Notes: generated by a model from the sequence alone, not told the origin. A stretch of 49,961 nucleotides of DNA from Frankiales bacterium (GCA_025464915.1 JAODNF010000341.1:1-49961), one strand, 5' to 3'; counted from the first letter of the stretch, positions 17,315 through 25,762 are shown. Numbers and translations are program-made.

Positions 17315-17734
17315 ATGGACATCGGGGCGTGCGGTGCCGGGGTGTGCCCCGACGGCCGCCGCGTCGAGCTCACCATCCATGACGCGAGCTGGCGCGGCCT
17401 GCTTGCGCTGCGCGACGCCGTGGCGCACGGGACGCGTGACCCGCACACGACGGTCTGCGTCGACCTGCACGAGATCGCCTGGGAGACCGCCTCGACGTTC
17501 TGGCTCGCGGCGATCGTCTCCGCGGCGCGAGTGGCACGAGCGCGTGGCTGCGGGCTCGAGGTGCGATCGGCACCTGCCCACCTGTGTGACGCGCTTGCTC
17601 GACTGGGGCTCGGAGCACGTCAGTTCGAACCAGGTGTGCTCACCGGCGGCCTCGGGACGGCTTGGTGCCCGTTGGGAACCGCCCGCTGCTGCGCGCTCGG
17701 CAGCCAGGCAGCACTCGACGGCGCCGGCCAGTAG
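17315..17734 (+). CDS. STAS-like domain protein
   Basis: 139-residue protein resembling STAS/anti-anti-sigma proteins: the strand VCVDLHEIAWETASTFWLAAIVSAAR and the following helix-strand ARGCGLEVRSAPAHLCDALARLGL match the usual beta-strand, loop, helix and terminal LxLxG helix. The normal phosphorylatable Ser of the DSSG loop is not clearly present; ETAST occupies that place. Such proteins take part in partner-switching control of sigma factors or kinases. The last 115 bases overlap the convergent GGDEF-EAL gene, and the C-terminal tail from about residue 104 may be unstructured. The start is uncertain because no good ribosome-binding site is seen. Confidence 0.6.
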   Translation: MDIGACGAGVCPDGRRVELTIHDASWRGLLALRDAVAHGTRDPHTTVCVDLHEIAWETASTFWLAAIVSAARVARARGCGLEVRSAPAHLCDALARLGLGARQFEPGVLTGGLGTAWCPLGTARCCALGSQAALDGAGQ

Positions 17735-19314
17735 AAGCCCTGACCCTGGTCGCAGCCGCACTCACGAGCGAGCCGCAGCTGCTCCGCGCTCTCGATGCCG
17801 TTCGCCACCACGAGCAGGTCGAGCGAGTGGGCGAGCTCGCAGAGGGCACGGACGAGGGCCCGTGCACTGCGCACCGTGGGCAGCTGCCAGGTGATCGCCG
17901 GGTGCAGCTTGAGGTAGTCCAGCGGGTAGGACCAGAGGGTCGTCAGTGCCGACAGGTCGGACCCGAAGCCGTCGAGCCCCACCTGCACGCCGCCGCGACG
18001 CAGGTCCTCGAGCCGCTGCAGCGCTGCGGAGGAGGTCCTGCGCAGCACCTCCTCGCGCAGCTCGACGCGCAGCGCACCGGAGCCGGCGTGCTGATCGCTC
18101 AGGGTCTCCATCGCCCGGTCCCGCCAGGCGTCGTTCTCGAGGTCGATGCCTGCGAGGTTGAGGTCGACGGGCAGCGGGGTGGACGACCCGTCCTGGTGGG
18201 ACATCGCCTGCGCGAGAACCTCGAGGTCGAGTGCGCCGATCAGCCGCTCGGACGTCGCGATCTCCAGGAAGTCGGGTGGCCGCAGGAACTCGCCGGCCGG
18301 GCCCGGCACGCGCAACAGGGCCTCGGTCCCGATGCGCTGCCCGCTGGCCAGGTGCACGACCGGTCGATAGTCGAGAGCCACCGTGTGGGTCCGGAGGGCC
18401 TCGTGGATGACGGCTGTGACCCGCTTGCGCGTGCTCAGCCGGGCTTCGTCCCCGGCTCCCCACGCGCTCCAGCGGCCGCCACCCGCTGCCTTGGCCTGGT
18501 ACATCGCCACATCGGCTCGTCGGAGCAGCGTCTCGGTGGTCTGGGTCGCGTCGGACGTGATGGCCAGGCCGACGCTGACGGAGCAGTCGAGCTCGTGCCC
18601 CTCGACGTCGACGGCGATCAGGCCGACCGACACGATCCTCCTCGCGAGCAGCTCGGCATCCGCTGGGTCGTGCAGGTCGCCGATCAGGACGGCGAACTCG
18701 TCGCCCCCCATGCGCGCGAAGGTGTCGCCTGGACGCAGGAGCGACTGCACGCGACGGCCCAGCTCGCGCAGGACCGCGTCGCCCGCCTGGTGCCCCAGTC
18801 TGTCGTTGACCGGCTTGAGCCGGTCCAGGTCGAGGAAGAGCAGCGCCACCCAGAGCCGCTCGCGTCCCAGTCGACGCAGGGCATGCCGGGCGTGGTCGAC
18901 CAGCACAGGCCGGATCGCGGCGCCCGTGAGCTGGTCGGTGTGGGCAGCGGTCACGACGGAGACAGGGGTCGCACCGCGATCCGTCACGTCGCGCAGGTGG
19001 ACGGTCAGCTCGCCCGGATCACCGGAACGGGTGGTGACCTCGAGCTCGAACCAGTGGGGCTCGCCCGCGGGGTCGAGCAGCTCGACGCGCACCAGTTCCG
19101 CACGCCGGGACGCCGCTACGGTGTCGAGCGCCACGCGCAGCCGGAGACGGGCTGCGGGAGGGACGAGCTCGAGCAGGGAGCGCCCGGCGAGAGTGCCGTG
19201 CTCGTGGCCCATGGCTGCCCTGTAGGCGCGTGATGCGTGGACCACGACCCAGTCGGATCCGACGGCCGCCACGGCGCAGACCGCGAGGCGGTGCTCGCCG
19301 CTGCGTTCGGTCAT
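17620..19314 (-). CDS. PAS-GGDEF-EAL protein; EAL probably inactive
   Basis: 564-residue cyclic-di-GMP protein. A PAS-like domain (about 10-120) is followed by GGDEF (about 130-285) with an intact GGDEF motif near residue 201 and the product-inhibition I-site RxxD (RPGD) five residues before it, so diguanylate cyclase activity is plausible. The EAL domain (about 300-530) keeps EALLR, DLNLAG and ELREE. However, the metal-binding DDFG has become DGFG, the downstream Asp after Lys is His (LKLHP), and the AEGVE glutamate is Asn (ANGIE). It therefore probably cannot hydrolyse c-di-GMP and may only bind it. A strong AGGAGG precedes the ATG at 19314. Confidence 0.93.
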   Translation of the reverse strand: MTERSGEHRLAVCAVAAVGSDWVVVHASRAYRAAMGHEHGTLAGRSLLELVPPAARLRLRVALDTVAASRRAELVRVELLDPAGEPHWFELEVTTRSGDPGELTVHLRDVTDRGATPVSVVTAAHTDQLTGAAIRPVLVDHARHALRRLGRERLWVALLFLDLDRLKPVNDRLGHQAGDAVLRELGRRVQSLLRPGDTFARMGGDEFAVLIGDLHDPADAELLARRIVSVGLIAVDVEGHELDCSVSVGLAITSDATQTTETLLRRADVAMYQAKAAGGGRWSAWGAGDEARLSTRKRVTAVIHEALRTHTVALDYRPVVHLASGQRIGTEALLRVPGPAGEFLRPPDFLEIATSERLIGALDLEVLAQAMSHQDGSSTPLPVDLNLAGIDLENDAWRDRAMETLSDQHAGSGALRVELREEVLRRTSSAALQRLEDLRRGGVQVGLDGFGSDLSALTTLWSYPLDYLKLHPAITWQLPTVRSARALVRALCELAHSLDLLVVANGIESAEQLRLARECGCDQGQGFYWPAPSSAAWLPSAQQRAVPNGHQAVPRPPVSTPGSN

Positions 19315-19449
19315 GGCTCCTCCTCTTCTTCAGGAGGGGCGTCACGTTCGTCTGAATACCCGACGACCTGGTGCATCACGGGCGTACCTGACGTCTCTGA
19401 GGTTCTGGGGCCCGCGCATCGGTCCGGGCCTGGTGAAGGGGAGAGCCAC

Positions 19450-19713
19450 GTGCTGGAGCTCACGGACCATGCCCGGAAGATGATCGGCGAGCTCTGCGCT
19501 CGAAGGAGAAGCCCCGGCGCGGGCCTGCGCATCGCCCAGCGCCCCGCAGGGCCAGGGCTCTGCATGTCCGTGCAGGACGAGCCCGCGCCCGGTGACGTGG
19601 TCGTGAGGATCGACCAGGCGGTGCTCTACCTCGACGCCACGGCGCGCGACAGGCTCGCGGGTCAGACGTTGGATGCCCGCTCGAACGAGCTCGGCGCGGC
19701 GTTCTTCCTCTGA
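19450..19713 (+). CDS. HesB-like protein lacking the cluster-binding cysteines
   Basis: 87-residue protein from a GTG at 19450 after a GGGGAG. It resembles small actinobacterial proteins annotated as HesB-like or adhesin: start LELTDHARKMI, central GLRIAQ, and terminal DARSNELGAAFFL. Canonical IscA/HesB scaffolds bind Fe-S clusters through a C-terminal Cys-Gly-Cys motif; that motif is absent here, and the two cysteines present are elsewhere. Scaffold function is therefore unlikely. It is divergent from the GGDEF-EAL gene and ends 10 bases before the convergent LuxR regulator gene. Confidence 0.75.
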   Translation: MLELTDHARKMIGELCARRRSPGAGLRIAQRPAGPGLCMSVQDEPAPGDVVVRIDQAVLYLDATARDRLAGQTLDARSNELGAAFFL

Positions 19714-19723
19714 GCCCCCGCCG

Positions 19724-20395
19724 TCAGAGATCTGTCGAGCCGCCCCGTCGGGCCTGCGTGAGGACGACAGCCTCCAGGCAGCTGTGCACGCCGAGCTTCT
19801 CGAACAGGTGCTGGATGTGCGTTCGCACGGTGTTGATCGACATCTCGTGACGCCGGGCGATGGCAGCCCGCGAGCTGCCCTCGACGAGACCCGCGAGGAC
19901 CTGGCGCTCTCGCGGTGTGAGGCTGGCGAACCTGGCGGTCAGGCCGTCGTCCGCTGCCCTGCGGAGCTCCTGCAGCGCCTCGCCGACCGCCCACCGCGGG
20001 AGCCACCAACCGCCGGCCGAGACCTCGCGCAGCACGCGGTCGACGTGGTCCAAGCTGTCGCTCGTGCAGGCCCAGCCCCTGGCCCCGGCGAGCACCAGGG
20101 CGGGCAGCGCGGTCTCGTCGCGGCTGACCAGCAGGACCACGACCGCTGCTTCCGGGTGCTGCGTCGTGAGCTGGGCGAGCAGCTGCCGGCCGCGGCCCTT
20201 GCTGCTCATGAGCACGGTGTGGGGCGCCGGCGGTGCTTCGCCCGAGGGGTGCAGGACCTCGACGGGTGTCGCCGCGCGGACCTGCCAGGCGCCGAAGCTC
20301 CTGGAGGTCAGTGCCATGGCGAGGCTCTCCGCGAAGGTCTTCTCCTCGTCGATGACGAGGACGTCGAGCGCACCGTGCACGAGCGGGGTGCTCAC
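19724..20395 (-). CDS. LuxR-type regulator with degenerate receiver
   Basis: 223-residue regulator whose LuxR helix-turn-helix is clear (about 155-212: LTPRERQVLAGLVEGSSRAA, MSINTVRTHIQHLFEKLGVHS). The N-terminal domain looks like a receiver and keeps an acidic pair (VIDEEKT), but the phosphoacceptor position reads TVLMSSKG, with Ser in place of Asp, and the conserved Lys is missing (ACTSDSL). It is thus probably an atypical regulator that does not depend on phosphorylation. The GTG at 20395 overlaps the upstream gene's stop (GTGA), so the two LuxR genes are coupled. Confidence 0.88.
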   Translation of the reverse strand: MSTPLVHGALDVLVIDEEKTFAESLAMALTSRSFGAWQVRAATPVEVLHPSGEAPPAPHTVLMSSKGRGRQLLAQLTTQHPEAAVVVLLVSRDETALPALVLAGARGWACTSDSLDHVDRVLREVSAGGWWLPRWAVGEALQELRRAADDGLTARFASLTPRERQVLAGLVEGSSRAAIARRHEMSINTVRTHIQHLFEKLGVHSCLEAVVLTQARRGGSTDL

Positions 20396-21012
20396 CCGCA
20401 GCGCTCGCCCTCGAGATCCGGCCACCAGTGCCGGTGAGAGTGCGCGACCGCCTCGAGGCGCGAGTGCGCGCCCAGCTTCTCGATGACGGTCTGCACGTAG
20501 CAGCGAGCGGTCGAGTGCGAGATCCCCAGGCCCGTGGCGATCTCGCGGGTCGTACGGACGTCGCGCATGAGGTCGAGCGTGCGCTGCTCCTGACGGGTGA
20601 GGAACCTCAGCCGGGTGGGGTCGGCCTGCTCGCGGGGGCTGGGCAGGGCGCCCGAGACGCATCCCGAGACAGCGAGCAGCACGTCCTTTAGGGCGTGCCC
20701 CCGGTGCAGCACGACCTGCGCGCCGGCTCTCAGCAGCGCCCGGTGCAGCGAGTGGCGCTCGAGCCCCGTGAGGCACACGATCCGAGTGGTAGGCGCAGCT
20801 CGACGGCACGCGGTCACGATCCGCTCGTCGTCGAAGGGGGTGCGGCCCCGGAGGCTGAGCACCAGCACGCTCGTCGGATCGTCGCTGACGACGCTGAGCG
20901 CGTCGAGATGCCCTTCCACGGCGTGGACCTGGCACGTGAGGGAGGCCAGCGCCAGGGCCAGCGCCTCTGCCGCGAGCAGCTGCTCGTCGCACACCACCAC
21001 CAGCTGGTGCAT
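20392..21012 (-). CDS. LuxR-type regulator with degenerate receiver
   Basis: 206-residue regulator starting at ATG 21012 behind a good GGAGG. The receiver-like domain has an acidic pair (VVCDEQ), but the phosphoacceptor strand reads VLVLSLRG (Ser for Asp) and the Lys position is HRGH. The LuxR helix-turn-helix is at about 140-195 (LTRQEQRTLDLMRDVRTTRE, ISHSTARCYVQTVIEKLGAHS), with Ala-Arg-Cys in place of the usual Val-Arg-Thr/Ser. It is divergent from the GT2 gene across 158 bases, so it is well placed to control the polysaccharide genes to its right. Confidence 0.88.
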   Translation of the reverse strand: MHQLVVVCDEQLLAAEALALALASLTCQVHAVEGHLDALSVVSDDPTSVLVLSLRGRTPFDDERIVTACRRAAPTTRIVCLTGLERHSLHRALLRAGAQVVLHRGHALKDVLLAVSGCVSGALPSPREQADPTRLRFLTRQEQRTLDLMRDVRTTREIATGLGISHSTARCYVQTVIEKLGAHSRLEAVAHSHRHWWPDLEGERCG

Positions 21013-21063
21013 GCGGCCACCTCCTTGCGGTCCCGGCTCGTTTGGGCAGAGCGTGCCGTCGCC

Positions 21064-21090
21064 CGGCCTGATACGCCGACCAGGTCGCTG
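21064..21090. promoter_or_regulatory. Shared element CGGCCTGATACG in divergent promoter region
   Basis: CGGCCTGATACG (21064-21075) occurs again, base for base, at 33834-33845 in the other divergent promoter region of the polysaccharide locus. In both places AGGTCGC follows (at 21082 here, at 33846 there). This makes it a candidate binding site for a regulator of the locus. It lies between the LuxR pair and the GT2-Wzy operon. Confidence 0.45.
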
Positions 21091-21170
21091 ACGTAGTGCG
21101 GTCGCAGGGTCCCGACCGTCACCCGACGTGGCACGGTGCACCCACAGGTCCCGTCCAGAGCCGAGGTGCC

Positions 21171-22166
21171 ATGCGGTCCGGAGTGAGCGTCATCATGCCG
21201 GTCCGGCAGGAGGGCGCGGGCCTGCGCGCGGTGCTGCGGGCAGTGCAGGACCAGGAGTGCCTCGAGGTCCTGGTGGCAGTCGGTCCGAGCACGGACGGGA
21301 CCGAGGAGCTCGTCGCCGCAGTGGCGCGCGAGGACCCGCGGGTCCGCCTGCTGCCCAATCCCGAGGGCATCGTCAGCACGGGGCTCAACCGGGCCATCCG
21401 CGAGGCCAGGGGCGGCCGGGTGGTGCGGATCGACGGTCACTGCCTCGTCCCGAAGGGCTACGTGGCAAGCCTGCTCGCGACGGCCGAGCGGACGGGCGCG
21501 AGCTGCGTCGGACCCCAGCTGCGGACCGTCGGTCGCGGCCCTGTGCAGCAGGGCATCGCCTCGGCGATGAGCTCGCCGTTCGGTGTCGGCGCGGCGCGCT
21601 TTCGCACGGGGGGTGCCTCCGGTTACGTCGACACCGTCGCTTTCGGGCTCTACGAGACCGCGCGCCTGCGCCTGCTCGGCGGGTTCCGGGAGGACCTCGT
21701 CCGCAACCAGGACGACGAGCTGAACGCACGCCTGCGACGGTCGGGCGGCACCATCTACCTCGACGCGGGCGTCACCGTCGACTACTTCCCCCGGGCGTCG
21801 TTGGTGGGCCTGTTCCGCCAGTACTACGAGTACGGCTACTGGCGCACCGTGACGGCGCGCCTGCACGGGGACGCCCTCAGACCCCGGCAGCTCGTGCCGG
21901 GTGCGTTTGTCGCCGCGGTCGCGGTCACCGTGGCGGTCGGTGCCACGGGCCGGACCGCGCCGCTCGGGGCGCTGGGTGGGTGCTACGGAGCGGTGCTCCT
22001 GCTCCTTGTGGGTCAGACGCAACGCCGGACCCGCAGTCCTGCCGTCGCGCTGCTGAGTGCCCCGGCCGCGGTCGTCCTGCACCTGTCGTACGGGCTGGGC
22101 CTGTGGCGCTCGCTGCTGAGGTGGAGCATCCTCGCGCCAGCCCGCAGGAGCGAGTCGCCGGCGTGA
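21171..22166 (+). CDS. Glycosyltransferase family 2, ExoA-like
   Basis: 331-residue inverting glycosyltransferase. The GT-A domain (about 5-235) begins VSVIMPVRQEG, has RIDGHCLVPKGY as its DxD-like region and NQDDELNARLRR as the catalytic-base region, and ends with QYYEYGYWR, which matches the ExoA/succinoglycan type. Two or three membrane helices follow (about 243-320), so it acts at the cytoplasmic membrane face. The ATG at 21171 is chosen because the GT2 fold begins at once. Its stop overlaps the next gene's GTG (GTGA). It probably adds a sugar to the lipid-linked repeat unit. Confidence 0.92.
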   Translation: MRSGVSVIMPVRQEGAGLRAVLRAVQDQECLEVLVAVGPSTDGTEELVAAVAREDPRVRLLPNPEGIVSTGLNRAIREARGGRVVRIDGHCLVPKGYVASLLATAERTGASCVGPQLRTVGRGPVQQGIASAMSSPFGVGAARFRTGGASGYVDTVAFGLYETARLRLLGGFREDLVRNQDDELNARLRRSGGTIYLDAGVTVDYFPRASLVGLFRQYYEYGYWRTVTARLHGDALRPRQLVPGAFVAAVAVTVAVGATGRTAPLGALGGCYGAVLLLLVGQTQRRTRSPAVALLSAPAAVVLHLSYGLGLWRSLLRWSILAPARRSESPA

Positions 22167-23488
22167 CGACCGTCCTCGCTGGCCCGGACCGGTTGCGTGG
22201 TAGGCGAGTCCAGTGGTCGCTGGTCCCGCTGCTCACCGCCGGCGTCCTGCTCCTGGTGCCCGACCTCGACCTCGTGCACGCCTTGGTCGTGCTGTTCCTG
22301 GCCATGGCGGTGGCCTCGCTGCTGATCGCTCCCCGTGGGCTGGTCGTCGCACGCACGTTCGTCGTCGGTTACCTCGTGCTGCAGTTCCCGGTGCGGGCCC
22401 TCTTCCTGCTCACGGCGCCCAAGGAACGGCCGCCGCTCTATGCAGAGCTGGCGCCGGGAACGGGGCTGGAACCGGCCCTGGCCCAGGCTCTCGCCCAGTC
22501 CTGCGCGGGCCTGGCCGTGATGCTGCTCGCCTACTGCCTCGTGCCCAGGAAGCGCACCGAGGTCAAGACCGTCGTGGGGGCATCACTCCGCCGGGTTCCG
22601 CTGCTGTGGCTGCTCGGCGTGGCTGTCCTGCTGCTGCCGGTCGAGGTCAAGGGCGCCGCTGCCGGTGCGGTCGGCGGCAGCTTCCTGCTCAGCCTCCCCG
22701 GCCTCGCGGCGTGCGGGGCCGCGGCCGCCGTCAGCTATGCCTTCGTGCAGGAGCCCGGCCGCCACCTCGTCCCGTTCGCCCTCTGCCTCGGGTACGTCGC
22801 GGCGCGGGTCTCGCTGCTGCACAGCAAGCTGGGCCTGCTGGGGTGCCTGCTGGCACTCATCATCGGTTTCGCCGCACGAGAGCGCGAGCAAGGCCGCCGA
22901 CGGCCTGTCCCGTGGCGGGGGGCAGTCGTGCTCGTCCTGGCCGTGCTCGGCGCGCTCGTCGTCTTCGCCGTGTCCAGCGGGCGCAACCGGGGCCAGGACC
23001 TGTCAGGCGTGATCAGCCAAGGCAGCGAGGCAGCCGTGTCGCGCAGCTATGGCGTGGACGCGCTCGTCGCGTCGAACGAGCACCTGAAAGCGGGGGCCGC
23101 ACCGCTGCACGGCTCGAGCTTCCTGGACCTCGCGACGTCGTGGATCCCGCGAGGCCTCTGGCCGGACAAGCCCCGGTCCTTCTCCATCCGCTTCGGCGAG
23201 GAGGTGTTCTCCTTCTCGCACAGCGCAGGCAACGAGTTCTTCGCCCCGAGCTACTCCGGGGAGTGGCTGCTCAACTTCGGACTGGTCGGGTTGCTGGTGG
23301 GGTGGGCGGTCTTCGGGGTCGTCCTCGCGAGGGTCGACGCGATCGGCTCACTCGGCCACCGCATGCTGTGGCTGGTGCCTGCGGTCCACATGGTGGAGGG
23401 CTCGGTCGTCGCGCAGCTCTGGCTCGCGCTGCCGTTCGTGCTGGGGGGCTACGCCGTGCTCAGAGCGACTCGACCCGATCACCCTTGA
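22163..23488 (+). CDS. Wzy-like polysaccharide polymerase
   Basis: 441-residue membrane protein with about 10-12 predicted helices and a large loop (about residues 285-355) containing SRSYGVDALVAS, WIPRGLWPDKP and GNEFFAPSYSGEWLLNFGLVG. That loop pattern is typical of oligosaccharide repeat-unit polymerases, which join lipid-linked repeat units on the outer face of the membrane. The GTG at 22163 overlaps the GT2 stop. The 3' end overlaps the convergent sugar dehydrogenase gene by 29 bases. The Wzz-like protein further along would set chain length. Confidence 0.85.
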   Translation: MTTVLAGPDRLRGRRVQWSLVPLLTAGVLLLVPDLDLVHALVVLFLAMAVASLLIAPRGLVVARTFVVGYLVLQFPVRALFLLTAPKERPPLYAELAPGTGLEPALAQALAQSCAGLAVMLLAYCLVPRKRTEVKTVVGASLRRVPLLWLLGVAVLLLPVEVKGAAAGAVGGSFLLSLPGLAACGAAAAVSYAFVQEPGRHLVPFALCLGYVAARVSLLHSKLGLLGCLLALIIGFAAREREQGRRRPVPWRGAVVLVLAVLGALVVFAVSSGRNRGQDLSGVISQGSEAAVSRSYGVDALVASNEHLKAGAAPLHGSSFLDLATSWIPRGLWPDKPRSFSIRFGEEVFSFSHSAGNEFFAPSYSGEWLLNFGLVGLLVGWAVFGVVLARVDAIGSLGHRMLWLVPAVHMVEGSVVAQLWLALPFVLGGYAVLRATRPDHP

Positions 23489-24725
23489 GGCGGTTGCGGG
23501 TGTCGAAGACGTAGCGGGCGTGAGTCGTGACCATGGCGTAGTCGAAGCAGTCGTGGTCGGTGACCAGGACGACGGCGTCGGCCGCGCGCACCTCCTCCTC
23601 CGTGAGCTGCACCCGGACGACCGAGGCGGGGAGGTGCTGCTCGGTGACGAGGGGGTCGCACGCCCGCACCTCGGCGCCGAGGTTCACCAGCCGCTGCACG
23701 ATCACGGCCCCCGGGGCCTGCCGGGCGTCCCCGGTGTTGCGCTTGTACGCGAGACCGAGGACCAGGACGCGGGCGTTCGAGACCGCAGTGCGCCGGTGGT
23801 TGAGCCCGAGGAGCACGCGCTGCACCACGTGGTCGGGCATGTGGTCGTTGATGTCGTTGGCGAGCTCCACGAAGCGGAAGCTCTCCCCGAGGTTGCGGCG
23901 GACGCTCCACGAGAGGTAGCTCGGGTCGATCGGGAGGCAGTGCCCACCGACTCCGGGACCCGGTGTGAACGGCATGAACCCGAACGGCTTCGTGGCCGCC
24001 GCATCGATCGCTGACCAGATGTCGATGCCGAGGTCGGCGGCGAACACGGCGAGCTCGTTGACGAGGGCGATGTTGACGTGCCGGAAGGTGTTCTCCAGCA
24101 GCTTGGCGAGCTCGGCCTCGCGCGGCGACGGGACGGCGACCGTCCGCGTGACGATCCGGTCGTAGAACTGCCTGACCTGCTCCAGCGAGTCGTGGTCGAT
24201 GCCCGAGATGATCTTCGGGGTGTTCTCCAGGCGCCAGGTCGGGTTGCCCGGGTCGATCCGCTCAGGGCTGTAGCCGAGGAAGAAGTCGACGCCGGCCCGC
24301 AGACCGCTGCCCGTCTCCAGGAGCGGCCCGACGACCTCCTGGGTCGTCCCGGGATAGCTCGTCGACTCGAGGACCACGAGCGCACCTGGCTTGAGGTGCG
24401 CGGCCAGCGTCCTGGACGCGGCCTCGATGAAGGACAGATCGGGGCTGCCCTCGGACAGTGGGGTCGGCACGGTGATGACGGCGACGTCGAAGCCGTCGCA
24501 GTCCGCAGCGGCGGTGGTGGGAAGGAACCGCCCCGTGCGCAGGCAGGCCTGCACCGTGTCGTCGCTCACGTCCTCGACGAACGAGCGCCCCGCCGCCAGC
24601 TCGTCGATCCGCGACGTGGCGACGTCCAGGCCCACGACGGCGTACCCCGCCTCGACCGCGCGGACAGCCAGGGGCAGGCCCACGTAGCCCAGCCCGACGA
24701 CGACGACCTTCTCCTGCTCGCTCAT
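23460..24725 (-). CDS. UDP-N-acetylglucosamine 6-dehydrogenase-like enzyme
   Basis: 421-residue nucleotide-sugar dehydrogenase that oxidises C6 to a carboxylate with two NAD+. The N-terminal Rossmann motif is VVGLGYVGLPLA, and the catalytic Cys is in GVGGHCLPIDPSYLSW. The context PFGFMPFTPGPG before it resembles the WbpA (UDP-GlcNAc) group rather than UDP-glucose dehydrogenases; substrate choice remains an inference. Its ATG overlaps the GT4 stop (ATGA). The uronic acid product would give the nearby AsnB-like enzyme a carboxylate to amidate. Confidence 0.9.
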   Translation of the reverse strand: MSEQEKVVVVGLGYVGLPLAVRAVEAGYAVVGLDVATSRIDELAAGRSFVEDVSDDTVQACLRTGRFLPTTAAADCDGFDVAVITVPTPLSEGSPDLSFIEAASRTLAAHLKPGALVVLESTSYPGTTQEVVGPLLETGSGLRAGVDFFLGYSPERIDPGNPTWRLENTPKIISGIDHDSLEQVRQFYDRIVTRTVAVPSPREAELAKLLENTFRHVNIALVNELAVFAADLGIDIWSAIDAAATKPFGFMPFTPGPGVGGHCLPIDPSYLSWSVRRNLGESFRFVELANDINDHMPDHVVQRVLLGLNHRRTAVSNARVLVLGLAYKRNTGDARQAPGAVIVQRLVNLGAEVRACDPLVTEQHLPASVVRVQLTEEEVRAADAVVLVTDHDCFDYAMVTTHARYVFDTRNRLKGDRVESL

Positions 24726-25762
24726 GTGCTTTCCCTCGTGAGGTCACGGCTGGTGTCCGGCCACGTCCAGGCAGGCAGGTGCCCGGCGGCGATGGCCCGT
24801 ACCCGCGCCTGCCAGTCCGGCAGTGCGAAGCGGGATGCGTAGCGCCGCGCGGCCGCCGCGGCACCCGGGTAGCCGGCCAGCTCCACGACGGCGGCTGCGA
24901 TCGCCTCCGAACCTGCGGTCGCGGCGAGCAGGATGCCTGTCTCGCCCTGGGCGATCCCGAAGCGGCTTCCGCCGCAGTCGAGCACGACGGCCGGGCAGCC
25001 GAACGCAGCCGCCTCCAGGACGACCAGCCCGAGTCCCTCGTACTCGCCCTCTTCGTGGCGCGGCAGGAACAGCAGCGCCTCGGCGCTCGCGTAGAGCCGG
25101 TCCCGCTCGTGCTCGGCAACGGCCCCGTGGACGGCGATCCGGAGCTTCCGGTGCTCCTTCGTGGCGGCCAGCTGACGCAGCCGAGGCAGATCCGGGCCCG
25201 GGCCGACCACGTCGAGCCGGACGTCGCGCTGCGTGGCGAGGAGTGACGCGACCTCGATGGCTGTGTCATGGCCCTTCCTCGGGATCGCGCGCCCGACCGA
25301 CACCAGCCGGAGCTCCCCGCTGTCGCGTTCCTGGCCCTGACCGAGTGGGAGGGCGCCGGCCCGGATGGGCGGCCCCACCAGCTGCACGCGGCGCCGGACG
25401 TCAGGCGGAAGGAGCTGCGCGGCCATGGGACTGACGGCCAGCAGGACATCGCTGGTGTGGAGCGCCCGCGACCGGAGCAGCTGGTGCGCCCGGCTGCGAT
25501 CCCTCGTCAGCTCAGCACCGTGGAGCCACAGCACGCTCGGGCCCGGCAGCCGCGGATGGGTCGCGGTGACGAGGGCGTGGGTCTTCCACGTCAGGGACAT
25601 CCAGGTGGAGGGAGGACGGCGGGAGGCGACGATCCGACGCGGTCCGAGGTGGAGCTGCGCCCCGCAGGGTGACGCCGAGAGCGCCTGGTAGGCCGCGCTG
25701 GCCACCTGCTCGACACCACCGACCCCGTCGGCGGGCGCGTAGACCGCCACAGGCCCGCTCAC
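24722..25762 (-). CDS. Glycosyltransferase family 4
   Basis: 346-residue retaining glycosyltransferase with a GT-B fold. The N-terminal domain begins VAVYAPADGVGGVEQVA; the donor-binding C-terminal domain holds LVSVGRAIPRKGHD, DVVGPGPDLPRL and the E-x7-E region EGEYEGLGLVVLEAAAFGCPAV. It starts with a GTG at 25762 in a GTGA overlap with the deacetylase stop, and itself overlaps the dehydrogenase start by four bases, giving a tight three-gene operon. It probably adds one sugar of the repeat unit. Confidence 0.9.
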   Translation of the reverse strand: MSGPVAVYAPADGVGGVEQVASAAYQALSASPCGAQLHLGPRRIVASRRPPSTWMSLTWKTHALVTATHPRLPGPSVLWLHGAELTRDRSRAHQLLRSRALHTSDVLLAVSPMAAQLLPPDVRRRVQLVGPPIRAGALPLGQGQERDSGELRLVSVGRAIPRKGHDTAIEVASLLATQRDVRLDVVGPGPDLPRLRQLAATKEHRKLRIAVHGAVAEHERDRLYASAEALLFLPRHEEGEYEGLGLVVLEAAAFGCPAVVLDCGGSRFGIAQGETGILLAATAGSEAIAAAVVELAGYPGAAAAARRYASRFALPDWQARVRAIAAGHLPAWTWPDTSRDLTREST

